This document shows positions 25,572 to 34,826 of a stretch of DNA of 64,000 nt, piece by piece. Positions within the stretch are counted from its first letter, which is position 1. Every line of letters starts with the position of its first letter. The position numbers and the translations under genes are program-made. The notes under the pieces were generated by a model. It was not told the DNA's origin. It ran no database searches and saw only the letters and a program-made list of their open reading frames with translations. Source of the DNA: PALSA-894 sp963734185 (GTDB lineage Bacteria; Pseudomonadota; Alphaproteobacteria; Rhizobiales; Xanthobacteraceae); the NCBI GenBank assembly GCA_963734185.1, contig CAVTGA010000001.1:2604001-2668000 (forward strand). The letters run 5' to 3'.

Positions 25572-25604
25572 CACCCCACCCTCCCCCTTTCAGGGGGAGG
25601 GAGA
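25572..25604. repeat. REP palindrome after livF
   Basis: CCACCCTCCCCCTTTCAGGGGGAGGG hairpin between livF and the deacylase gene; may attenuate readthrough. Confidence 0.65.
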
Positions 25605-25641
25605 CCACCGCCAGTGCCCCGCCGCTCAAAGTAATCCCCGC

Positions 25642-26646
25642 ATGCAAGCGCCCGCCACGCTCATCCTCGCCGACGTCGACTACGAACGCGACGGCATCCA
25701 GCACGGCAACCTCATGGTGCCGCACTCGAGCAATCGCTCGGCCTATGGGCGGATTCCGATCCCGATCATGGTGGCGAAGCGCGGCGACGGACCGACGGTG
25801 CTGCTCACCGGCGCCAATCACGGCGACGAGTACGAGGGCCCGCTCGCGCTGATGGCGCTCGCGCGCACGCTCGAGCTCGACCGCTTGCAGGGACGGCTGA
25901 TCATCGTGCCGGCGCTCAACATGCCGGCCTATCGCGCCGGCACCCGCGTCTCGCCGATCGACCAGGTCAACCTCAACCGCACGTTCCCGGGCGACCGCAA
26001 CGGCACGCCGACCGAAATGATCGCGCACTACGTCGAGAGCGTGCTGATGCCGCTCGCCGATTACGGCTTCGACTGCCACTCGGGCGGCTCGTCGCTCGCC
26101 TATCTGCCGACCCTGTTCGCGCTGCGGCGCGACGATCCCGGCGAAGCCGCCGAAATCGAGCGGCTGATCGCGGCGTTCAATCCGCCGCGCGCGCTGTTCA
26201 TGAACCTGCTCGGCGAGGACCGCGTCATCTCGGCGGCGGCGCGGCGCCGCGGCGTCATCTTCATGACCGGCGAGTTCGGCAGCGGCGGCAGCGTCGACCT
26301 CGAAGGCCTCGCCGTGCTGAAGGAGGGCCTCGCCGGGATGCTCGATGCCGTCGGCGTCTTGCCGCGGTCAGGGCCGGCGCCGGCCAAGCGCCCCATCCGG
26401 CGCATGGCGGTCAACACCGCCGAGCATTTCCTGTTCGCGCCGTGCGCCGGCGTGTTCGAGCCGAAATTCAGGCTCGGCGAGGAGGTCACCGCCGGACAGG
26501 TCGCGGGCCTGATCCACGACCAGACCATGCCGTGGCGCGAGGGCGTGCCAGTCGTGTTCAAGGCGAGCGGGCTCGCGCTCTGCATCCGCACCTACGCGCT
26601 GGTCGAGCCGGGGGATTGCCTCGGGCATCTGGGAGTGGATGTGTAG
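25642..26646 (+). CDS. Succinylglutamate desuccinylase / aspartoacylase family deacylase
   Basis: A 334-residue zinc-dependent deacylase. The M14-like metal site is visible as GANHGDEYEGP (His-x-x-Glu) and the later DCHSGGSS, with NLNRTFPG for substrate binding. Family members include DoeB (N-acetyl-diaminobutyrate deacetylase) and aspartoacylases. Following the ABC importer, it may process an imported N-acyl compound; that is inference. ATG at 25642 is chosen because the domain begins just after it; the frame stays open far upstream through livF. Confidence 0.82.
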   Translation: MQAPATLILADVDYERDGIQHGNLMVPHSSNRSAYGRIPIPIMVAKRGDGPTVLLTGANHGDEYEGPLALMALARTLELDRLQGRLIIVPALNMPAYRAGTRVSPIDQVNLNRTFPGDRNGTPTEMIAHYVESVLMPLADYGFDCHSGGSSLAYLPTLFALRRDDPGEAAEIERLIAAFNPPRALFMNLLGEDRVISAAARRRGVIFMTGEFGSGGSVDLEGLAVLKEGLAGMLDAVGVLPRSGPAPAKRPIRRMAVNTAEHFLFAPCAGVFEPKFRLGEEVTAGQVAGLIHDQTMPWREGVPVVFKASGLALCIRTYALVEPGDCLGHLGVDV

Positions 26647-26655
26647 TCGTAGGGT

Positions 26656-26745
26656 CGTAGCCCGCATGGAGCGAAGCGTAATGCGGGACCGGTCGTGCCC
26701 GTTGCCCCCTCGTTCCCGGATTACGCTTCGCTTCATCCGGGCTAC
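26656..26745. repeat. Dispersed inverted repeat, GTAGCCCGGAT family
   Basis: GTAGCCCGCATGGAGCGAAG at the left, TTCATCCGGGCTAC at the right, filling most of the gap between deacylase and cyclase genes. Confidence 0.75.
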
Positions 26746-26763
26746 GGCCGCGCGGAGGACCAC

Positions 26764-27534
26764 ATGCCGAAGCTGATCGACATCTCGATTGCGCTGGAGA
26801 ACACGGTCCATGCCGATCCGCCCGGCATGGCGCCGCAGGTCGTCTATCGCACCCACAAGGACACGCTGGCGCGGCTGCTTGCGTTCTTTCCCGGCCTGCG
26901 GCCCGACGACCTGCCCGACGGCGAGGCCTGGGCGATCGAGGAGATCAGCCTGACGACGCACAACGGCACCCACCTCGACGCGCCGTATCACTACGCGTCT
27001 ACGATGGACCGCGGCAAACGCGCCAGCACGATCGACGAGGTACCGCTCGAGTGGTGCTACAGCGCCGGCGTCAAGCTCGACTTCCGCCATTTCGCCGACG
27101 GCACCGTGGCATGCGCGGCTGATGTCGAGGCTGAGCTCAAGCGTATCGGTCACACCTTGAAACCCCTCGACATCGTGCTGGTCAACACCAGCGCGGGCGC
27201 GGCCTACGGCACGCCCGAATACGTCTCCAAGGGCTGCGGCATGGGGCGCGAGGCGACGCTCTACCTGCTCGAGCGCGGCGTGCGCGTGACCGGCACCGAC
27301 GGCTGGAGCTGGGACGCGCCGTTCGTGCATACCAAGGAGAAGTTCGCCGCGACCGGCGACGCCAGCCTGATCTGGGAAGGCCACAAGGCCGGACGCGAGA
27401 TCGGCTACTCGCACCTCGAGAAGCTGCACAATCTCGAAGCATTGCCGCCGAACGGATTCATGGTCGCCTGCTTCCCGGTGAAGATCCGCGCCGCCTCGGC
27501 CGGCTGGACGCGCGCGGTGGCGATCCTGCCGTGA
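26764..27534 (+). CDS. Cyclase family protein (kynurenine formamidase-like metal hydrolase)
   Basis: A 256-residue protein with the family metal motif HNGTHLDAPYHYAS near residues 65-78. The cyclase/formamidase superfamily hydrolyses amides or lactones using a metal bound by this His-x-x-x-His-x-Asp pattern. Start MPKLIDISIALENT at 26764, after GCGGAGGACCAC. It may act with the preceding deacylase and importer in degrading an amide or acyl compound; the substrate is not identifiable. Confidence 0.82.
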   Translation: MPKLIDISIALENTVHADPPGMAPQVVYRTHKDTLARLLAFFPGLRPDDLPDGEAWAIEEISLTTHNGTHLDAPYHYASTMDRGKRASTIDEVPLEWCYSAGVKLDFRHFADGTVACAADVEAELKRIGHTLKPLDIVLVNTSAGAAYGTPEYVSKGCGMGREATLYLLERGVRVTGTDGWSWDAPFVHTKEKFAATGDASLIWEGHKAGREIGYSHLEKLHNLEALPPNGFMVACFPVKIRAASAGWTRAVAILP

Positions 27535-27559
27535 CCGATGAAAAAAAGCGCACCGAACC

Positions 27560-27737
27560 GTAGGGCGGGCAAAGGCGCAGCATGAGATAGACGTATTGGC
27601 ACAATTGAGCGCGCCGTGCCCGCCTTCGCCCTGCGGGCTTCGGCGGGCCTGCCCGCCGTAGCGAAGCGAAGGCGGGCACGACGCGCTCGTGCTGCGCGCA
27701 TCTCGGATATCTCGTGCCGCGTCTTTGCCCGCCCTAC
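27560..27737. repeat. Dispersed inverted repeat, GGGCGGGCAAAG family
   Basis: GTAGGGCGGGCAAAGGCGC at the left and TCTTTGCCCGCCCTAC at the right, with an inner CGGGCTTCGGCGGGCCTG hairpin. With the following 45-bp palindrome it fills the 370 bp before the molybdopterin gene; no gene here. Confidence 0.8.
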
Positions 27738-27826
27738 CGCGTCTTGCCCCCTTTCGAAACCGCCCGTGCGCGTGCTAGACCATGCTCCGATCCAATGATC
27801 GGATCATGGCCTAGCTCCTTGTTTGC

Positions 27827-27871
27827 GCATGATCTTTTCCGAAAACCGGTTCCCACTTTTCGGGATCATGC
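27827..27871. repeat. 45-bp GCATGATC palindrome, copy 3
   Basis: Almost identical to copy 1 at 12769 (one change in the left arm region). A shorter palindrome with GATCC / GGATC arms lies just to its left. Confidence 0.85.
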
Positions 27872-27907
27872 TGTAATCGCAAGGCCCCTCCCGACAAGGC
27901 AATTCCA

Positions 27908-30259
27908 ATGAACGTGCACGACAAGAACGACTGGGCCATCGCGAAATTCGCCATCGGGCAGCCGGTGCGGCGCACCGAGGATCCGATCCTGGTGCGCGGC
28001 GAGGGCCGCTACACCGACGATATCGATTTGCCCGGGCAGGCCCACGCGGTGCTGGTGCGCAGCCGCAATGGGCACGGGGTCATCACCAAGATCGATACCA
28101 GCGCCGCCAAGGCAATGCCCGGCGTGCTCGCGATCTTTACCGGCGCAGATCTCGCCGCCTACGGCACGATGAAATGCGCGGTGCCGTTCAAGAATCGCGA
28201 TGGCTCGGAGATGAAGCGGCCGCTGCGGCCTTCGCTGACGAGCGACAAGGTGCGCTTCGTCGGCGACCCGGTCGCGGTGGTGATCGCCGAGACGCTGACG
28301 CAGGCCAAGGATGCCGCCGAAGCGGTCGAGCTCGAGATCGATCCCCTCCCCGCCGTGACCAGCGCGAGCGAGGCCGCCAAACCGGATGCGCCGCAGCTTT
28401 ATGACGATGTGCCCGGCAATGTCGCACTCGATTATCTCTACGGCGAGCCGGCAAAGGTCGCGGAGGCATTTTCGAAGGCCGCCCATGTCACCAGGCTGAA
28501 ACTGATCAACAGCCGCGTGGTCGTCAGCGCGATGGAGCCGCGCGCCGCGATCGCCTCGTTCGACCAGGCGAGCGGCCGCTATACGATGCACATCGGATGC
28601 CAGGGCGCGTTCGGCATGAAGGGCCAGCTCGTCGATATCCTCGGCGTCACGCCCGACAAGGTGCATGTGCTCAGCGGCAATGTCGGCGGCTCGTTCGGCA
28701 TGAAGGCCGCGGTCTATCCCGAATACGTGCCGATCCTGCATGCCGCCAGGGAATTGGGCCGGCCGGTGAAGTGGACGGCGGACCGCTTCGAGAGCTTCCT
28801 GTCCGACCATCACGGCCGCGATCACGAATTCACCGGCGAGCTTGCGCTCGATGCGAAGGGCAAGTTCCTCGCGGCGCGCTTCACCGGCTACGGCAACACG
28901 GGCGCGTATCTCGGCCCGGTCTCGCCGCTGATGTCGACCCTGAACATCGTGAAGAACGCGGTGAGCGTCTATCGCATCCCGCTGATCGAGGTTTCCACCA
29001 AGGTCATGTTCACCAACACGATCCTGGTATCGGCCTATCGCGGCGCCGGACGTCCCGAAGGCAACTACTACATGGAGCGGCTGATCGACCGCGCGGCGGA
29101 AGAGACGGGCATCGACCGCCTTGTGTTGCGCCGGCGCAACCACATCAAGCCCAAGGAGATTCCCTACCAGGCCGCCTCCGGCATGCAGTACGACAGCGGC
29201 GATTTCCCGGCCGTGTTCGAGCGCGCGGTCGAGATCGCCGACATCAAGGGCTTCAAGCAGCGCAAACGCGAGTCGAAGAAGCGCGGCAAGCTGCGCGGTC
29301 TTGGACTGGGGAGCTACCTGGAAGTCACCGCACCGCCGAACAAGGAAATGGGCGGCATCCGGTTCGAGCAGAACGGCGACGTGACGATGATCACCGGCAC
29401 GCTCGACTACGGGCAGGGCCACGCGGCGCCGTTCGCGCAGGTGCTTTGCGACAAGCTCGGCATTCCGTTCGAGCGCATCAAGCTGTTGCAAGGCGACAGC
29501 GACGAGCTGCTCGCCGGAGGCGGCACCGGCGGCTCGCGCTCGATGTATGCGAGCGGCACTGCGCTGGCCGAAGGCGCGACCCAAGTGATCGAGAAGGGCA
29601 AGCAGATCGCGGGCTTCGTGCTCGAGGCGGCGGCGAGCGACATCGAGTTCAAGTCGGGCCGCTTCACGATCGCCGGCACCGACCGCTCGATCGGCATCAT
29701 GGAGCTGGCCGACAAGCTGCACGCCGGACTGAAAGTGCCCGAGGGCGTGCCGAACTCGCTCAGCGTCAAGCATGTCACCGCCGAACCGATCCCCTCGGTA
29801 TTCCCGAACGGCTGCCACGTGGCGGAAGTCGAGATCGATCCCGACACCGGCGTGATCGAGGTGGTGAGGTACAATTCGGTCAACGATTTCGGCACGATCA
29901 TCAATCCGCTGCTGGTCGCGGGCCAGATCCACGGCGGCGTCGTGCAGGGCATCGGGCAGGCGATCATGGAAAAGACCGCGTACGACGCCGACGGGCAGCT
30001 GTTGACCGGTTCCTACATGGACTATGCGATGCCGCGCGCCGCGGACTGCCCCGAGGTCGGCTTCGAGAGTCATCCGGTTCCGGCGAAAAACAATCCGCTC
30101 GGCGTCAAGGGCTGCGGCGAGGCCGGCTGCGCCGGCGCGCTCACCTCGGTGATGAACGCGATCGTCGACGCGCTGGCCGAGCGCGGCGTGCGCCACATCG
30201 ACATGCCGGCGACGCCGGAGGCGGTGTGGCGGGCGTTGCAGGGGGCGAAGGGGACGTAG
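27908..30259 (+). CDS. Xanthine dehydrogenase family molybdopterin-binding subunit (CoxL-like), orphan
   Basis: A 783-residue large subunit of the molybdenum hydroxylase family. N-terminal a/b-hammerhead (RRTEDPILVRGEGRYTDDI) is followed by the Mo-binding domains. The AYRGAGRPE loop near residues 374-382 is of the form-II type rather than the AYRCSFR of true CO dehydrogenase, and GCGEAGCAGA near 736-745 carries the catalytic Glu. Neither the FAD (medium) nor the 2Fe-2S (small) subunit is adjacent, so it must borrow partners or be non-functional. Substrate unknown. Confidence 0.88.
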   Translation: MNVHDKNDWAIAKFAIGQPVRRTEDPILVRGEGRYTDDIDLPGQAHAVLVRSRNGHGVITKIDTSAAKAMPGVLAIFTGADLAAYGTMKCAVPFKNRDGSEMKRPLRPSLTSDKVRFVGDPVAVVIAETLTQAKDAAEAVELEIDPLPAVTSASEAAKPDAPQLYDDVPGNVALDYLYGEPAKVAEAFSKAAHVTRLKLINSRVVVSAMEPRAAIASFDQASGRYTMHIGCQGAFGMKGQLVDILGVTPDKVHVLSGNVGGSFGMKAAVYPEYVPILHAARELGRPVKWTADRFESFLSDHHGRDHEFTGELALDAKGKFLAARFTGYGNTGAYLGPVSPLMSTLNIVKNAVSVYRIPLIEVSTKVMFTNTILVSAYRGAGRPEGNYYMERLIDRAAEETGIDRLVLRRRNHIKPKEIPYQAASGMQYDSGDFPAVFERAVEIADIKGFKQRKRESKKRGKLRGLGLGSYLEVTAPPNKEMGGIRFEQNGDVTMITGTLDYGQGHAAPFAQVLCDKLGIPFERIKLLQGDSDELLAGGGTGGSRSMYASGTALAEGATQVIEKGKQIAGFVLEAAASDIEFKSGRFTIAGTDRSIGIMELADKLHAGLKVPEGVPNSLSVKHVTAEPIPSVFPNGCHVAEVEIDPDTGVIEVVRYNSVNDFGTIINPLLVAGQIHGGVVQGIGQAIMEKTAYDADGQLLTGSYMDYAMPRAADCPEVGFESHPVPAKNNPLGVKGCGEAGCAGALTSVMNAIVDALAERGVRHIDMPATPEAVWRALQGAKGT

Positions 30260-30295
30260 GGTGGGCAAAGCCAAGCGTGCCCGCCAGCGATGCGA
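30256..30295. repeat. Dispersed repeat, GGGTGGGCAAAG family
   Basis: GTAGGGTGGGCAAAGCCAAG followed by CGTGCCCGCC. The TAG in its first bases is the stop codon of the molybdopterin gene. Confidence 0.7.
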
Positions 30296-30343
30296 CCCGG
30301 CACGGCGTTCGCCTGCGAGGCAGGCGATCGCTGGGCTGCCTTG

Positions 30344-30874
30344 CTACGCGGCGATGCGCAGCGGAACGCCGTGATCGCCGGAACGAACCCATTCGATAAT
30401 CTGCGGCAGACAGGTGCTCACGCCGAAATGTGCGGCCCACTCATCCAGGCGCGTCAATTTCCGGATCACTTCGGCGATGGTTCTCCGGTCGGGCGCAAGC
30501 ATGTCGCAAGCGGCTCCGCGCGCGCCATCCAGACGCATCATGGCCCAGGCACGTCCGTACTGCTTCTGGATCAGGACCACCTTGTCGTCGTAGCAAAGAA
30601 GGCGAATGAGCTCGAAGTCGCACGCAAAGGGGCGCCGTTCGTAGATCCTGCAGCGGCCGCTTGCGCGTTCGAGATGGCGGCACCAGCGATCGTCCACGTC
30701 GGACTGCCGGTCCGAAAAGACCGGCACCGAGCGACCGTCGACCTCGATGACGCGGAGCGTTGCGCTCGGCGCGGATTGTTCCGTCGGAAGGTAGTCGAGC
30801 GTGAAGCTGCCGCAGCACGCGCCGCAGCTCGCCGGGCAGGTATGACCGCGCAGCAGCAATGGAGATACGATCAC
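30344..30874 (-). CDS. YkgJ-type cysteine-cluster protein
   Basis: A 177-residue protein if the GTG at 30874 is the start (VIVSPLLLRGHTCPASC). The cluster CPASCGACCGSF, then WCRHLERASGRCRIYERRPFAC, gives the spaced cysteines of the YkgJ / UPF0153 metal-binding family (putative Zn or Fe-S chelating domain, sometimes called flagellin N-methylase). The gene lies 19 nt after the stop of the preceding gene on the same strand. The start is uncertain because there is no clear ribosome-binding site. Confidence 0.72.
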   Translation of the reverse strand: MIVSPLLLRGHTCPASCGACCGSFTLDYLPTEQSAPSATLRVIEVDGRSVPVFSDRQSDVDDRWCRHLERASGRCRIYERRPFACDFELIRLLCYDDKVVLIQKQYGRAWAMMRLDGARGAACDMLAPDRRTIAEVIRKLTRLDEWAAHFGVSTCLPQIIEWVRSGDHGVPLRIAA

Positions 30875-30893
30875 GGGCTTGGGAGTGAAAGTT

Positions 30894-31655
30894 CTATTCT
30901 TGTAAGTGAAAATCTCGCGGCAAAGGCCGCCTAAGTAGATCTGGATTATTTTTTCGACGCTGTCGCTGTGTCGCACGGTCGGTACTCGCCTCGCAAGCGG
31001 CCGCTTCCACCCACAATCTGTTGATGTTCCGGACCGACGCCTCCAAGCATGTATCATAGCCGCCGATCGGATGCGGACGGAACTTGGTCCCGTCGAAGTA
31101 GTCGCCATACGCGGCGTCGATGGTGAACCGATTACAATCCAGGCTGACAACGTTGATTTCCGTCGCCAGCCTGCGCTGCACATCGGGTCGACCTCCGAGC
31201 AGATGGGTCGGCCGCGAGAAATCAGCCAGCGGGAGCGTCGTCCCGCCATAGCGCGTCGGCACGCTGTATCCGAGCAGGAAATGCCGCGGTATCAACTCGT
31301 CTATTCGGTCGCACAGACGCGCATCCTTGGGCACGACAATGACATGATCGGCATAGGCCGACAACTCGAAGGCCTGGTCGATGATACGATCGAGATGCCT
31401 GATGTTCTCGACGTCGCGCGCGACCGTCATCAGCGGGCGCGTGGCTTTGGCCGCCCGCAGGTGCAAATGGTAGCGATAGTCCTTCCAATCGATGTCCAGG
31501 AATCCGAGCCGATCGAACCACCTCACGTCCCTCAGATTGGAGTATCGCGCGCCCGGTAGCCACCCATGCTTCACTGCGATGCGGATCGCGCGATAGCTGT
31601 GGTTGATGAACTTCAGCGGTCGGCCGGTTTTGCCGGAGGCAAGATTGCAATCCAT
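30894..31655 (-). CDS. Hypothetical protein resembling DUF6610
   Basis: A 253-residue protein starting MDCNLASGKTGRPLKFINH. Conserved-looking blocks are HGWLPGARYSNLRDV, FLDIDWKDYRYHLHLRAAK, VIVVPKD and FLLGYSVPTRYGGT. The pattern resembles proteins annotated as DUF6610, often from phages and mobile DNA, though I could not check this. Upstream of and probably cotranscribed with the cysteine-cluster gene. Function unknown. Confidence 0.65.
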   Translation of the reverse strand: MDCNLASGKTGRPLKFINHSYRAIRIAVKHGWLPGARYSNLRDVRWFDRLGFLDIDWKDYRYHLHLRAAKATRPLMTVARDVENIRHLDRIIDQAFELSAYADHVIVVPKDARLCDRIDELIPRHFLLGYSVPTRYGGTTLPLADFSRPTHLLGGRPDVQRRLATEINVVSLDCNRFTIDAAYGDYFDGTKFRPHPIGGYDTCLEASVRNINRLWVEAAACEASTDRATQRQRRKNNPDLLRRPLPRDFHLQE

Positions 31656-31777
31656 TGGCAGCGGCCCCACGCTTTCGAGCGAACATATCGCTCGCCTCGC
31701 CGGAACGTTCAGGTAGAGTGGTGGATTAACCGATGCTTGTCGAGAGAATCGGCCTGACGGCGGAGCAGGAGGATTCA

Positions 31778-32620
31778 ATGGCAGCTACCGACGAGGAGAA
31801 GGAGATCAGGGCGCAGCGCCACGACTTCATCAAAGAGTATTACCGGATGGCGACGCTGGACCTGGATCGCCACCTCAAGGGTGGCTGGCAGACCATCGCG
31901 GTCTTGGCCGGCGGTGTCGCCATACTGACGGCGGGCCACGACGGAAAGCTGGGGCTGCCGATCGCGACGACGATTGCGCTGTGGGCGGCGATTTGGGGAG
32001 CCCTCACGGTCATCGATGCGAACTACTGGTCACTGCGTGCCATCGGCTTTCTGGCCAATGTAGAGGCGGTCTACTTCGCAGCCGACGATCGCCAGCACTT
32101 CAACCCGTACATGGGAATTCACCCGCCGTTCAAGCTGCTCAACAGCCTGCGATACCTGTTCTGGCTGTGCATCCTTTTTGGAGCGGCATCGCTGGTCGCA
32201 ATGTTCTGGGACGTCAGCCGCTTCTTCCCCACTGTCGGGTCGATCTGGGCGAAGGTCAAATCGATGGGCGCTATTCGCTTTGCGATTTGGGGCCTGCCCA
32301 TCATCACCGCGCTGTGGGGCGGCGTATGGATATTCGCCGTCTCACGAAGACGATTGCTGGATTACATCGAGTTCAGCCGCGGTTCGCCCGGACCGGGGGT
32401 TCGCATGAAGGTGGAGGAGTTGCGGCACGTGACGTTCCACGGTGTGACCGGTGGAATCGTGCCAGCGCTGGAACGGGACACGCAGGCGACCACCCAGTCG
32501 CAACTCGAGCAAGAACGCCGGCATTACGACCAGGTGTGGCGCCCCGTCCTCGTCCTTTCGGCTCTGGCGACCGCGCTCTACGCGGCAGTAATCCTGGCAA
32601 AGCTCGTCTACCATAGCTGA
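31778..32620 (+). CDS. Multi-pass membrane protein, unknown
   Basis: A 280-residue protein starting MAATDEEKEIRAQRHDF, with AGGAGGA about 5 nt upstream. It has five hydrophobic segments near residues 38-55, 62-85, 125-146, 170-190 and 255-278, and a charged loop before the last helix. The N-terminal helix-hairpin arrangement recalls small sensor-type membrane proteins, but I recognise no family. Divergent from the DUF6610-like gene. Confidence 0.7.
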   Translation: MAATDEEKEIRAQRHDFIKEYYRMATLDLDRHLKGGWQTIAVLAGGVAILTAGHDGKLGLPIATTIALWAAIWGALTVIDANYWSLRAIGFLANVEAVYFAADDRQHFNPYMGIHPPFKLLNSLRYLFWLCILFGAASLVAMFWDVSRFFPTVGSIWAKVKSMGAIRFAIWGLPIITALWGGVWIFAVSRRRLLDYIEFSRGSPGPGVRMKVEELRHVTFHGVTGGIVPALERDTQATTQSQLEQERRHYDQVWRPVLVLSALATALYAAVILAKLVYHS

Positions 32621-32627
32621 CGCTGCC

Positions 32628-32938
32628 GGGGGCGTAGGTGGGCAAAAGGCGCACTTGCGCGCCGTGCCCACGTCTGGCCGCTGTGCGAGCAACGGTGGGC
32701 TCGCTTCGCTTAGCACGACTGCGTCGGAAATCTGGAACTGCTCCATATCCGCGAGCCGCGGCGGCCGTTGCTATGCCCTCTCCCCATAGCCCGTCGAAGA
32801 CGGGCGTGAACGCCCTTTTGAGGGAGAGGGCTGCTCAGAGATTCAACGAAGATGAATAGGTGAGGGGTCTCGTTTCGCAACCCCTCACCCGACCGAGTTT
32901 GTTGAACTCTCGGCGACGCCCTCTCCCACAAGGGGAGA
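32628..32938. repeat. Repeat cluster at the left boundary of the mobile element
   Basis: Contains a GGTGGGCAAAAGGCGC repeat half (about 32636), a compound REP hairpin GCCCTCTCC...GGGAGAGGGC at 32772-32831 with an inner CCCGTCGAAGACGGG stem, a further CCCCTCACCC hairpin, and the left half of the REP that the mobile element has split. No gene in 32621-33070. Confidence 0.7.
32921..32938. other. Candidate left attachment site (attL core)
   Basis: CTCTCCCACAAGGGGAGA, the surviving left arm and loop of a REP. To its left the normal REP arm continues (CGCC); to its right the arm breaks off into AT-rich element sequence. Confidence 0.55.
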
Positions 32939-33041
32939 TTAGATTTAACTAAATAATTGACATTACAAAAGAAATCAATACAATAGTTCATGCACAGGTC
33001 CTACCCAGCATTAGCGAATTCAAGGACTTAGGCGAAAAAGA

Positions 33042-33060
33042 TACACAAATTCTGCACAGG
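33042..33060. repeat. Subterminal direct repeat, left copy
   Basis: TACACAAATTCTGCACAGG, matching 50388-50406 at 18 of 19 positions. It lies just before the integrase gene and is either an integrase arm site or the real attachment core. Confidence 0.6.
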
Positions 33061-33070
33061 TGGCGGCGCT

Positions 33071-34360
33071 ATGGCCTTCCTTGTCGATACGCAGGAGTTG
33101 AAACCGGGGCTCATCATCTTCCGCCGCGCGGACGTGCAGCACCGCAACTGGTACTGCCGCATCAAGGTCCCCGACGCGGACAGCTACAAGACGGTTTCCC
33201 TAAAGACCGACGACATCGACGCGGCCCGTAACCGGGCCTTCGACCAGGACGCCGATGTCCGCTTCCGCATCAAGCACGAAGTGCCGATCTTCAACCGCCC
33301 CTTCAGCCAGATCGCCCAGGATTACGCAAACCTTCAAAAGGAACGCGCCGAGGCGGGGCAGATCGCCCTCCACCGCTGGGAGGTAGTGGACTCGGTGATC
33401 CGAGCCCAACTCAACCGCTTTGTCGGGTCCGTGCAGATCAATCTGATCGGCCCAGACCGCTGGCTCTCCTACCCGCTCTGGCGGCAAAAGAACGGCACCG
33501 GCCGCAACGGCCGCGTCAGCGACGCCACGATCCGCACCGAGATGTCGATCGCCCGCTCGATCATGGCCTACGCCGCAGGCAAGAAGTTCATCAACGAGAG
33601 CCAGATATTCAAAGGCAAGCTCCCCCTCGCCAAGGTACGGCGCGAGGAGTTCACGCCCGAGGAGTACCGCAAGCTCCACACCTTCGCGCGGGGATGGATC
33701 AAAAAGGCGCGAAAGCCTGTTCAGACGTGGTATCGCACCGTCACCTACAATTTCATTCTCATCATGTGCAACACCGGGATGCGCCCGCCGGAAGCCAAGA
33801 ACCTGCGCTGGCGCGACGTGGCGATCCGGGCGGACGGTCAGGACCGCAAATTCGTTGTGTTGCACGTGCGGGGCAAGGACAAATTCCGCAATCTGGTCGC
33901 AGCAAGCAACGTTGCCGACTACCTCGAACGCGTCCGCGCGATCAGCAAGGCGACGGAGCCGGACGACTTCGTGTTCACGACCTCGAACGGCAAGCGGGCC
34001 GGTACGCTTTACGCATCGTTGATAGAACAGCTTCTCACCGAGTCCGGCTTGCTCATGAGTTCATCCGGCAGCCGCCGCTCGACCTATTGCTTCCGCCATA
34101 CCTACGCGACCTTCCGGCTCTCGGAAGGCATTGACGTGTATTTCCTCTCCAAGCAAATGGGCACGTCCGTTCAGATGATCGAGGATCATTACGGCCACAT
34201 CAACCCGGTGAAGAATGCCGAGCGCATTCTCCAGGGCTTGCCCGGATGGGAGCCGATTGCCGCCGCGCCCCAAATCGCCGCCGAAACCGGACGCGTGCAC
34301 GCGGACGCGGCGAAGACTGGAACGGCAAAGCGCAAGGCGAAGAAACCTCGCCATTCCTGA
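33071..34360 (+). CDS. int: Tyrosine-type site-specific integrase
   Basis: A 429-residue integrase. The N-terminal part is a SAM-like core-binding domain; the catalytic domain has Arg in TGMRPPEAKNLRW near residue 238, HxxR in CFRHTYATFRL near 340-343 and the Tyr nucleophile in DHYGHINP near 375. The tail is Lys/Ala rich. It sits 130 bp inside the left end of the mobile element and reads inward, typical of element integrases. All catalytic residues are present, so it is probably active. Confidence 0.92.
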   Translation: MAFLVDTQELKPGLIIFRRADVQHRNWYCRIKVPDADSYKTVSLKTDDIDAARNRAFDQDADVRFRIKHEVPIFNRPFSQIAQDYANLQKERAEAGQIALHRWEVVDSVIRAQLNRFVGSVQINLIGPDRWLSYPLWRQKNGTGRNGRVSDATIRTEMSIARSIMAYAAGKKFINESQIFKGKLPLAKVRREEFTPEEYRKLHTFARGWIKKARKPVQTWYRTVTYNFILIMCNTGMRPPEAKNLRWRDVAIRADGQDRKFVVLHVRGKDKFRNLVAASNVADYLERVRAISKATEPDDFVFTTSNGKRAGTLYASLIEQLLTESGLLMSSSGSRRSTYCFRHTYATFRLSEGIDVYFLSKQMGTSVQMIEDHYGHINPVKNAERILQGLPGWEPIAAAPQIAAETGRVHADAAKTGTAKRKAKKPRHS

Positions 34361-34553
34361 TCGAGCCCGGAGACCGGAAAGACGCGTCGAGCCTCGATGC
34401 GCCGAAGCGACGGGCTCAGTCTGCGCCCCATGCGCCGATGGCGCTCGATTGGGCGCACGACAAGTACAACGACATATCCCTATCCTTCTCCCTATCCTTC
34501 CGATCATGACGAGCGACCGCGCATCCGCCGTGCGCCTTGGCGCGGCCCACGCC

Positions 34554-34826
34554 TCACCGCGAAATGCCTCGCGGTGCCAACGCGCGGCGGAATTGCTCAC
34601 GACGAATGTTTTCAAGATTGGTTAGCGCTTCGTCGCGCTCGATCGAGCCTTCCGGCAAATCCGGCAAGGCGTCTGAAATCCGTTTGGCCCATTCCGAGAG
34701 TCCGGCCGGTGTGCAGCGCATCAGCTCGCTTCGCATCAGCAATCGCATGATCTCCTCCATCGCTTTCGACCGCGCCAATCGCGGCCTTCTTGCGGTGGCC
34801 TTTGCGCCGGAGGAGGCGGGCTGCAT
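34554..34826 (-). CDS. Small hypothetical protein (uncertain)
   Basis: Ninety residues from MQPASSGAKATARR, ending in a charged helical stretch (LPDLPEGSIERDEALTNLEN). The amphipathic C-terminus looks protein-like, but there is no clear ribosome-binding site and codon support is weak. The rest of 34361-35147 holds no convincing gene. Confidence 0.35.
   Translation of the reverse strand: MQPASSGAKATARRPRLARSKAMEEIMRLLMRSELMRCTPAGLSEWAKRISDALPDLPEGSIERDEALTNLENIRREQFRRALAPRGISR

Noticed and set aside
27866..30274. 802-residue minus-strand open frame
   Set aside because: Exactly opposite the molybdopterin subunit; His/Arg-rich shadow.
32621..33070. tRNA gene as target of the integrase
   Set aside because: I looked for a cloverleaf or T-arm motif at both element ends and found none; the flanks are REP sequence.
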